Source: Edaphochlamys debaryana
Lineage: Eukaryota; Chlorophyta; Chlorophyceae; Chlamydomonadales
DNA length: 64,000 nucleotides
Assembly: GCA_016858145.1 (NCBI GenBank)
Contig: JAEHOE010000221.1
Location: 1 to 64,000, forward strand
Direction: 5' to 3'
The notes below the pieces were generated by a model. The model was not told where the DNA came from and ran no database searches. It saw only the letters and a list, made by a program, of their open reading frames with translations. Below, piece by piece: positions 33,733 through 43,172 of this stretch. The position numbers and the translations under genes are program-made. Within the stretch, counting starts at the first letter, position 1, and every line of letters begins with the position of its first letter.

Positions 33733-36700
33733 TCATGTTGCTGCCGGCCCCATCGCGCTAGCCCCACCCCCCAGCACAACGCTTGCGTCCACCGGGTCGA
33801 ACAGGTCTGGCGTGAGGCGGCCCACGATGCGCAGCAGCCGCGACTCCGTGACCCTCGACAGCATGACGTACATCAGGCCGGGCACGAAGCAGCTCCGGGC
33901 GTGGACAACGGTCTGCGTCTTGTAGGTGCCGCCCTGCGGGAGGGAGGCGGATGAGGGTGACGACGGGGTGGAGCGCTGGGTGATATGAGGCATAAGCAGG
34001 CGGGTGCGAGGTCGGGCCATGAGCGTCCTGCATGTGGGCTGGTGCAACCCCTTCGCTCAGCCCCCAAATGGTGCAGGGGAGTCGCCCCGCACCTGTGACT
34101 TGTGGCCCGTGATGGCCCAGCCCAGCGCCAGGGGGAAGGAGCGCTTGGTGAACTTGAACCCGCCGGTGCACCTGAACTCCGTCTCGCTCCGCCCCACCTT
34201 GACCACGCCCCCGTTGTGGTCCAGCAGCACCTCGATGCTGACCACGTCACCCCCTCCCCCCACCTCCAGCGCCTGCACCACCCCCGTGGCCCCGTTGACG
34301 GAGCCCTTCTGCAGCGCCAGGTTCTGCGTGATCATGACCCGTGCGCCCACCGCCACCTGGGGCAGCGTGTGGAAGTCGGGGTCCTGAAGCCAGGTAGACA
34401 GGCGGTTCAGCATGATGGGGTCGGTCACGTCGTGGTCCACACGGCACATGTGGATGGGGCCGATGCCGCTCCCTGGCGTGGCGGACAGGCGGGCGAGGAC
34501 GCGGTGGTTGTGAGCCCGGGTGTCTTCCACGTGGGTGCACAGGACGGTGGTGGTGGGGGTGGCGGTGGCGGCGACGGCGGCCTCGGTGATGTAGGCGGGG
34601 CCGGATGGGGGAAAGATGGCATCGATCTCAGCCTGCGTGGGCCGCCGCACGCGGCAGATGTCCAGGAAAGCCGAGAAGGGCTGGTCCAGGGCGTGACGCA
34701 CGGAGATTGGGAGGTGATGCTTGGTGCACTCTCGGAAGAACTTGTTGGTGCAGATGTGGCACGCCATGCAGAGGCCCGAGGCGCCGATGGTGCTGGGTGC
34801 AGCGGCCTTGGCGCGGCGGCGGTCGCAGGGGCAGACGGCGGGCAGCTGGTGCCAAGGTGGCGGCGGTGAAAGCGAGGGCAGGAGGGGGGGTTGAGAGATG
34901 GACAGGGAGACAAAGAGTTGCCCGCCCAGTTGCCCGCCCAGAGAGTCCCACACGGTGTTCAGCCGCATGGCTGTCCTTCATGCCACTTTGCGGTGAGTGC
35001 TCCCCTGCCCTCCCTGCCCCCTAATCCCTCCGCAATGCTTCCCTGTCGCCAACCCCGCCCCCTTCCTACCTGCGCGTGGTCGCCCACCAGGATGATGAGC
35101 TTCTGCTCCAGCATCTCCTCGATGCTGGCCAGCCCGCTGGCCTGCCACAGGCGCATGAGGATGAGGTGCAGCATGGCGGCCGTGAGCATGGAGTATTCAT
35201 CAATGATGAAGACGTCCGTGTTCTGCAGCGCCATGCACCTGGCGTCGGTGGAGCTGAGCGCCCGGAAGCTGGAGCCTCCGCCGCCCCGCGCCTTGCCCTG
35301 CGCACCCCTGCCAACCGGCAGCACGAAGGCCCCGTGGGCAGTTGAGGCGTAGGGGCTGAGGCGGACAGCCGCCGCACCGGTGGCGGCGGCGAGCTGCACA
35401 GACTTGCCCGCCTGCCTGAGCTGGCGAGTGAGCTTCCGGACCGTGAAGGTCTTGCCGCTTCCCGGCCCGCCTGACAGCAGGTGCAGCCCCTTGGCGCCCA
35501 GCAGCCCGTCCACGGCCCCCTGCTGGTGCTCCGTGAGCGGCGTCCCGTCCAGCTCGCTGAACTCGTCGGCGATAGCCGAGGCCTGCCGCCTCTGCTGCCG
35601 CTCAGCGCGCTGCTGCTGTTTCTGCAGCTGCTGCATGAGGCGGGCAGCAGCCGCCTGCCGTATGGCAGCGGGACTGGCTGCTGTCGTCGCTGCCTGCCCG
35701 GCGGCGCCGGCTTGAGTGTCTGCTGCCGAACCGGGGCCCTGCTCTGCCCCGCCCTCCCGGCCGCCTGCGCCATTGCTGCCCGCCGGGGCATCGTCCGCCT
35801 GGCCGAACAGCCCCTCCCCTCCAAACGTGTCCAGCGCCTCGTCGGGCGTGTACTTGGAAAGGAGGGTGGCGAGCATGGCCTCCCTCTGGTGGCGGTCGAA
35901 GAGGTGGTACGAGGCGTAGCTGGGGCAGGCAGGGGAGGAGGGAGAGGGAGCACAACATGTTGCGGGTAAGGCAGCTGTTGGGACTCATGCGGGCAGGGCT
36001 GTTAGCACGCCCCCCATTCCGGCTCCCCTGATTGCACGCCGAAGTCACCCTCCCCAGCAGCCTACCTTTGCAGGTGCGTGTCCAGGTCAGACGTGTTGTG
36101 GATGATGCCACGCCGCTGGCACTCCTCGAAGTAGGTGCCGGAGGCGTTGTTCCGGGAGATGAGCTCAGCCTCGTGGCGGAACGGCACCTGGCTGAGCAGG
36201 AGGTTGTAAAAGTACGGCTCCGGGCTGCCAGCGGGGTTGAAGTCCGTGAACCGCACCAGGCGCGGCTCAGCGAACTTGTACACGGCCTGGCCGTTGCGTG
36301 ACCGGCCGGGGTACAGCTCCGCTCCTCGCGGCTGGGCGCCGCCCACCACGTAGTTGAGGAAGTAATCGTACAGCGTGATGCCCTCCAGCCCGTCCGGCCG
36401 CAAGGAGTAGACGTTGACGGCTGGCAGGCTGAGCACGTTGTCCCGGGCCCCTCTGCGGTTGCCCGCAGTGTTGAGCACCCGGCGAGTCCGGACAGCAGGC
36501 GGGGACGTGTCAACCGCCGTAACGGCCGCGGACATCTCCACCTGCGGCGGTCGTGGGGTAGGTGGCGTTGGAGGGGCGGGAGGAAGGACGTGGACGCTGG
36601 CGCAGGCCAAAGATTAGGAAGCCCGTCACCCTGGCGCATGCGCTCAGGACGCACCGTGCTGATGCCAGCGCAAGCGAGGAAGGCGAGGGAGGGGCTGATG

Positions 36701-39700
36701 GTAGTGCTGGTCAGGAAGGCCGTGACCAGGCGGTGGAAGTAGGACGCTGGGGCGGCGGTTCCATCCTCGAGGCGCTCGTCCTCCAGGCCCAGCGCAACAC
36801 ACGAGGCGGGGTCCAGTCGGAGTGATCCGGTTGGCTCCGCCTGCAGAAGGGCAGGGGCGGGGGGCCCCCAGCAAGTTGACGCTGGACATGGCACATGTGT
36901 CCCCCCTCCCTCCTACACGCCCTCCTCGCACCTTCATGGCGTACTTGAGCACGTAGAACGACCAGTTGGACGAGTTGATGCGTTGGAGGTTCATGTGTGC
37001 CCCCCAGAGCAGCGCCAGGACGGGGTGGTAGGGCACCACGTTCCGGTGTGGCCAGGAGGGGCGGTAGTACTTGTAGGCCTGCGTCTCGGGGTCCAGCTCC
37101 GGCGTGAGGGACTGGTGAGGCGCAAAGGGGAACTTGTACCGACAGGGGCCCTCCTGGCAGCAGCCCGCCTTGCCCGCCTCCCGGCAGGTGTGCAGCTGCT
37201 TGGTCAGCACGTGGTGGAAGAGCTGCGCCTGGTGCTCGTCGGTGGGCACACGCCAGTGCTCCCGCTGAGCGTAGGGGCAGGTGGGGTCGCTATCGTCACC
37301 CAGGTAGTCCGCTGGCACGCAGCCCACGATCTCGGAGCACGCCTGCTCCACGTCGTCAGGGTGCAGCCAGAGAATGATGTGGGCGTGGACGCTGTGCCGG
37401 TTCTGCACCTCGTACCGCGACACCCAGTGCGTGACGCGCCCCAGGGGACCGGGCTTGCCCTCCACGCGGGCGGCCTGCAGCACCTCGTGCATGAAGGCCT
37501 TGCAGCGGCAGTGGAACAGGTAGGCGTTCTCAGCCGGGGCGTCCTTCCACGTGAAGCCCGAACAGAAGCTGCGGGGAAGCGTGAAAGGGGGCGGACACAA
37601 GGCGGCTGAGGCACGCTAGACAGGCAGCTCTGGTAGCACACCGCCAGCCTTGCACCCTTGAAGCCCTGAGAGCCGGGAGTGGAGCCCCAAGCCTGAAGCC
37701 TTGCACCCCAGAAGTCATGACCATGCTAGCGTCCTCAAGCCTCTCCATCTTCCCACAGCCCCTCTCTTGTAGCACAAAGTTGCCATACACCGTTGCCCCT
37801 TGCCTAATCGTAACCGTCAGCCCCTTCCGCCTCACTCTTGGAGCTTCTCGTTGATGTTCTGCACCTCGGGCCAGCGTGTGTCGGACACCTCGTCCGCGGT
37901 AAGCGTGAGGAAGAGGGAGGGCATGCCCCAGCGGTCCACCAGGCAAAGCAGGTCTTGCAGGTTCTTGCGGTGCCAGGCGGGGGTGTTGGGCAGGGTCTCC
38001 GGCAGCTTGTGCTTGATGACGTGGTGCACCACCTCCTGGTCGGACGCCTCGGGATGCTTGGCCTTGTACTCTGTGACCGCGCTCTCGAGGACCGACTGCG
38101 AGGAAGGCAGATCGCGGACGAGGCGCAAACGTGTGAAGCAGGTGAAGAGCACCTGCAGCGGCTTCCCTGCCAGCGCAGCGCTAAGCCGACGCCTTCCACA
38201 ACAGATGCCCCCGGCGCTGCCCTTACAACCCTCCTGCCTCTCCCAGCCCCCTCACCTCTATGTAAGACGACCGCATCATGGTGGCTTGCCGCAGCACGTA
38301 CATGAGCATGAGGTACGGCTTGCAGAGGGTGAAGAGGGAGAAGAGGCAGCGCGAGCGGTACCGCAGGTACTCGCACAGGCTCAGCGTGCTGCCCACGCAG
38401 GCCCCCATTGCATCAGGGAAGAGGAAGGGGAAATGCGCCTCCTCGGCGCTGAGCGCAGTCGCAGCATCGCCCACGGCCTCACCCGAGCGCCCGACCTCAA
38501 GCTCAATCGCCGGGTGGTCGGGGTTGCGGGGCGTCAGCGTGCCCATTGCATACGTGCTTGGACCAGTGCGGCCTGGCCGAACCGCTGCCACCTCCGCGCC
38601 CACGGGGACCACCACCGACAGCAGGCTGCGCGCAGCTGCGGCGTTGTCCTCCGTGGCAAGAGGCAGCGGCCCACGCGCCTGGACCTCTGCTACAAACCCT
38701 GCCACGGCTGCGGGCGTCAGGAAGGGCACGCCGCTGGCCCCATGTCGTGCGAGCTCAACAACAGCGAGCCAGCGCCGGTAGAAGGGGTTGTGCTGAACGC
38801 TCCAGCCAAGGAGCTCGCGCACTGCCAGAGGCAGGGACCCCGCCCGCTGCTCGGCGTCGGGGTTCCAGTTGAGCACCATGGCCGCCATAGCCCGCGGCTT
38901 GGCCAGGCAGGCCCCGACGAAGCCCCGCACGTGGGCCATGAAGGAGGCGCCCACGTCAACGAGAGCCAGCCGCACGTGGTACACGGGGTCCAGGCACAGG
39001 ACGGCGCGGGAGTAGTCGGGGGGCGAAGCCGCAGTACGCGCAGACAAGGAGCCTGCAGACCATGAAGTTTGCACAGACGCTGCGCCAGCGCTCAACCCGG
39101 GTGGCAATGCTGGGGAAGGCGTGGCTCAAGCCCTGCCACGCAGCAGCGCCCAGACCCCACGCTCTGTCCCTCTGCCGCTGCTCCTGGGTGTGCAGCGGCA
39201 GGAAGACCTCCCTGGGCGCCCTTGCCCGTTGAGGCGGCGCAGCACCGGCCGGCCGTGCGCCGACCACAACTTGGTGTACTGTAGTCTGTGCTGCCCGACC
39301 AGGCCGCACGATGGCTGGTGGCGGGGTGGATGTGCTTCCTCCTGCTGGCCCTGTGGCGGCTTCCGGATAGTCCGAACGCGCCGTGCCTTCGGTAGGCCTC
39401 GCTGCGGCCCCTGCCCCGCGGCTTGGCCCAGCACCAGTCTGTTGAGCATGAAGCGCGAGCGCCACAAGCTGCAGAGCAGCTCGCTGGCGGCCCCACTCAG
39501 CCACGATGCTGTCCGGCTGCAGGTTGGCACGGGGCATGAAGCGGGGCAGGGCCGCCGCCAGCCCCGCTGCTGCCTCAGGGGACGGGGGATCCGCAAGGTT
39601 GACCCCGCAAGCCTCCGCTGCCATGAACAGGGCATGCCGCCGCCCCTCCGTCCAGGTGCACGGGCCGGGCAGGATGGGCGTGATGCCGCCATCAGCCAGG

Positions 39701-41266
39701 CACACCAGCACGACCTCGGGCTTCGCCGGGACCACGCACGCAAAGTGCTGCTCGCCTGCCGGTCCCAGCACGGTCAAGCTGAAGCCCAGCGCTCGCCCCA
39801 GCACCGCCATCTCGAGCAGGCCAGCTTGGATGAGGCCTGACAGCAGCGCGGCGGCGTACAGCTCCCCCGACGCCCCGTCGCCCAACGCTGCTGCGTGCTG
39901 CTCGCGTAGCTGGGAGGTGGTGGTCCAGGCAGTCCGGCCCAGCGTTGCCACCGCCGCCCGGAGGCGAGCGGGTGACATGTTCTCGGCAGCAATGCCGAGG
40001 ACATGGAGGGCCGATGCTACGGCGGCACACCAGGGGCCGGCGCCCTCGGGATCCATCAGGGGGCTGGCGCGGCTGCCAACGAGCACAGCTCGTGGGCCAG
40101 AGATTGGCGAAGTAGCTTGAGGCTTGGGGTCTGCGCGGGATTGACAGACAGCATGGGGCAATATGGATTCTGAGGAAGGCGCCCCCGGACCATCACCTCT
40201 GCAGCCCCATGAATACATACCTTGGGTGTGAACAGTGGGCTGCAACGCGGGCGCCTGATCTGCGTGGATAGCGTGGACGTCCTGGCAGCAGCCCACGCCT
40301 GCATGGCCGTGCGCACATGAGGGTGCCGGGCCCTCACGGCACTGTCTTGAGGCGGGCCGCTGAGGACCGTTGCCGGGGCCTGCCTCCCCCGTGTCCATGG
40401 GTGTAGGTCCACCTATTGAAGACAAAAAAAACACAGCGCGGTTGTCGCATGCGCACAGGCAAGTACTTCTTGCTGTCACGCTCTCGGCTGTGCACCAATC
40501 TGGCTCCTCGTTCCTTGCACCGGGCCGGGGCCCCGCTGCAGCAGCGGCCTGACCTGCTGTTACAAGGGAGAGGTCAAGGTGGAGGTCAAAGGCATGGCCT
40601 CCTCAACGGGGGAGGGACGCCTTGCCTCCCTATAACAGCCTCACCGTTGTCGGCGGGTGTCGAGTTGACTGGCATGACACCCTCGACGCCACGCATCCTT
40701 GCGTCGAGCATCCGCGGGTTCCGCGCGACATAGCGAGTGCGCCGGGGCTGCGCAGTGCTGGCAGCAGGCGGCGATACCTCCCCATCAGCAGCTCGGTCTG
40801 CAAGATGCGAGCCGGTGGGCGTCAAGTCTGGTATTCATCAGTACATGCGGAATGCTGGCGTCAAAGCGAGCGAACTTACTCGTGCGCGCGATCAGCGCAG
40901 CTCGCAGCCTTCTCCCCGGGCCAGCTTCGAAGGCAGCTACGGCGTCTGCGAGCGGTCGCGACGTCAACGATGACTTAGTGGTCGCCAGGTGTCAGGAGGC
41001 CCAACCCCGCGTAAGCTCGCACCTGCATCCGAGGACCTGCACAGTCTAAGTACCGCGTCCAAGTCCTCGACGCTCTGAACGGCCTTGACAGGCCGGTATG
41101 ATTGGCTCGTCTTCAGATTTCTAAGCACGGAGGACCATTTCTGGCGCTGGAACGCCGCCTTACAATAGCTCTCCGTCCGTGCGGGCCACAGCAGGCGGGC
41201 GACAGAGACGCCAGAGACGCCGCCGGATGTTTCTACTTCGGATATTGCTTCCTCTATGCCGCTCAT
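33733..41266 (-). CDS. Helitron Rep-helicase (HUH endonuclease and PIF1-type helicase), 10 exons, one frame break
   Basis: Role: nicking, rolling-circle-like replication and unwinding of the element. Exons: 41,023-41,266; 40,645-40,797; 38,256-40,412; 37,836-38,152; 36,932-37,568; 36,655-36,840; 36,066-36,541; 35,070-35,919; 34,093-34,845; 33,733-33,936. Every intron has GT-AG ends, the phases agree throughout, and the sum is about 1,991 codons if one extra G in the run 39,018-39,023 is discounted. The Rep part shows PSLFLTLTADE near residue 930, the HUH motif HSVHAHIILW near 1,016 and tyrosines in FYVLKYAMK near 1,165. The helicase part shows GGPGSGKT near 1,541, FIIDEYSML near 1,630, GDHAQLPAV, GARVMITQN, WAITGHKSQ and YVMLSRV. 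Residues about 250-375 resemble an OTU-type protease loosely. The start at 41,266 is the first ATG of a plausible exon and is the least certain point. Confidence 0.85.
39018..39023 (-). other. Single-base frame break in the Rep-helicase gene
   Basis: Exon 3 reads CAYCGFAP in one frame up to a run of six G on the plus strand, then PDYSRAVLCLDP in the next frame. Five G would keep one frame. It is either a disabling mutation or a homopolymer error in the assembly. Confidence 0.75.
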
Positions 41267-41439
41267 GGTCGCTGCGCCCCTATGGAGCGCAGCTGCGCGC
41301 AACGGTGTATAGTTTAGGCCTGGGGAGCAGGGCGGCGCGGCATGACTTGCCGACATTGCTAGGGGACCTTCGAATTTCGCCGAGGGCTCCGTTTCCCCGA
41401 AACTCGCCGCCTCTAGCAATGCCTCGGAGCCATATCTAC

Positions 41440-41782
41440 ACCTTGCGTATCGCAAGCTGGAGCCGGAAGATCGCAGAAGAGGCGGCCGCGAGGATGGCTG
41501 TGATTCTCGTCGGGGCCCTCGTTTCCTCATGGAAACGGACTTCTGGAGTTCACCCCCGCCGCATCGCACACCTTTCAGCTAGCAAAGCGGCGCAGGGCGG
41601 CCTCCTGGGCCAACGCCGATTTCCGACACCAAGTCGTTGACATCCCCGAGCCTCGCGCGCGACGCCCCGACAGAGCTCGCTGCGAACGCGCTGAGAAGCG
41701 CTACACGAAGGCGCCAAGGGCGGCGGAGCTCCGAGACTTTCCGATATCGACACGGGGATGCTCTAGCGAGAGACGGCTTAAA
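41440..41782 (-). repeat. Diverged part of a 0.8-kb subrepeat upstream of the Rep-helicase gene
   Basis: The end gctctagcgagagacggctta and the preceding gagctcgctgcgaacgcgctgagaagcgct-like segment match the ends of the subrepeats at 29.7-33 kb, in the same orientation. Copies of the subrepeat therefore lie on both sides of the gene. This part would include 5' leader or promoter DNA of the gene; a TATA-like aactatacacc on the minus strand lies near 41,315. Confidence 0.65.
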
Positions 41783-42710
41783 CACGGCCATGTGAGACGC
41801 TATTAGCGTGCCGCCTTCCCTCAGCCCTGTATGTCACGCGACGTGATGGGGTGGGAAGGCTGGGGGGGGGGAATGGTTGCAGTCCTGCAGGCGTGCTGAG
41901 GAAGCAAGGCGAGAGGCCGAGAGGGGCCCACTGCAGGAGTCATGTTGCTGTTGCAGTCCATCATCGGCGGGGCAGCCCGGGGAGGTGGGCAACGAAGTGG
42001 AGAGCACCGAGCGACACCCGCTGCACCTGCACCCACTGCACGGATGTTCATGGTGCTGAAATCCGCGCTTGCGGTGTATCGCTAGGTGCGGCTTGCTTTT
42101 GTCCCCGCATCCGATGCGTCGCGCGCTCAATTTTCGCTCTATACCTTGCCGGAAACACATAACTACGTTATTAACGAATTACTTTAGACTCCGCCAGGCT
42201 TCTCCGGCTACGGCGGGCCACGGCGTCACGTCTCCGTCGCGTTCTCGGGTTGAGTGTGTCGCGTGGGCGTACCACGGCGTGGCACGGGCGTGAGAGCACG
42301 TTATGCAGCTATTGAGCTTTCGTATTACTTGGAGCTTCAGCTTTCTCGGCGGTTCTCGCGTGTTGGCGCAGACATGCGGCCAGGCAACGTGCTGCACTCA
42401 CAAAAGAAGTAAGGCTATGGGACAATGCGAACAAACGGCTGCCTGCTTACAGTTCAGTGCAAGCCAGCGGCACGCGGCGCAGGACCGAATCGGCGCATCG
42501 TTCACACTTTTGGGGGAAATCGCACCTACCTTTCAGACAACCCCTACTGCTACGCCAGCGCTGCCGTCCAGTGCCTATTCATACGGCCGGGAATTCTAAT
42601 TTCTCTGCCCCGTCTCGTCCCGTTCTCAGTCTGTTAGGGCGAATTAAACTAAGGGCTGGGGGGTGCCTTAGACCCCAAAAGCCCTGTCTTGCCCCTGAAG
42701 GGGCGAGCCA
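41783..42710 (-). repeat. 5'-terminal region of the Helitron-like element
   Basis: About 930 bp are closely matched by 53,707-54,653 and, in their outer part, by 48,780-49,242. The outermost 60 bp carry nested stems on the plus strand: gggct..agccc around ggggt..acccc, then gcccctgaaggggc, then gagcca at the tip. No coding potential was seen. Confidence 0.75.
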
Positions 42711-43172
42711 ACGTCGCATACAAGGGCTGCACAACAAAGGATCCGAGATGCATGAGCTTAGCTCACAATGCTGCGCTCCGTCTGGGCAGAACAGAACACA
42801 TCACAACGCCATTCAGGGTAGCACAATACGGCAGCCCTAGGTGCCAATACGCGATCCCCCGATCCGCACTCGTAATGAGCTTGCTGAGCACCTGGTGAGC
42901 ACCTGGTTGGCACGTACGGTTGCGCAGCTTTGTGCAGCTGTATCATAAGTGATGCCCCTCACGGAAACCAGACTCCCTCGTCGTCCAGCCAAACTACCTC
43001 CTGGCCACCGGGACTGCGCCCAGAGCGTCGTGGCGTTCGACAAAGGAGCCAGCCCCTCAGGGGCAAACCCCCGGGCGGTAGGCCCTAGATACCCGTCACC
43101 CACTCGGACAAAGCTTCGACCGAGTCGTGGGGCTCATGCTTGTTGATCCTGCATAGAGCAGTAGCCAGAACG
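42711..43172. other. Spacer with a hAT-like end fragment
   Basis: At 42,814-42,857 the sequence cagggtagcacaatacggca and onward resembles the left end of the hAT-like element at 62,682 (cagggttgcacaatacggca). A matching opposite end was not found, so it is a fragment or a diverged element. The remainder shows no gene. Confidence 0.5.

Larger units (their letters stand above)
29680..42710 (-). mobile_element. Helitron2/Helentron-like autonomous transposon, about 13 kb
   Basis: Read on the minus strand the element begins tggctcgccccttcagggg at 42,710 and ends gcagcaggacg at 29,680. The two ends share ggctcgcccc in inverted orientation, but it lies at the tip of the 5' end and about 25 bp inside the 3' end. 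Such asymmetric terminal inverted repeats, insertion between two T residues and a palindrome near the 3' end are described for Helitron2/Helentron elements. The flanks here and at the two deletion derivatives fit T|T. Between the ends lie a Rep-helicase gene in the same direction and a 3' block of 0.8-kb subrepeats. An alternative is a Helitron gene inserted into another repeat family; the shared ends in short relatives that lack the gene argue for a single element. Confidence 0.6.

Noticed and set aside
34102..34869. Plus-strand 255-codon frame opposite the helicase
   Set aside because: Antisense shadow of helicase exon 9.
35602..36894. Single 430-codon minus-strand frame through several Helitron exons and introns
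   Set aside because: Only its first part (36,655-36,840) is real exon; the rest reads through introns and the wrong frame of the neighbouring exons.
29680..42710. Canonical Helitron ends (5' TC, 3' CTRR) and A|T insertion
   Set aside because: The ends seen do not fit this pattern; T|T flanks and asymmetric inverted repeats fit Helitron2/Helentron better.
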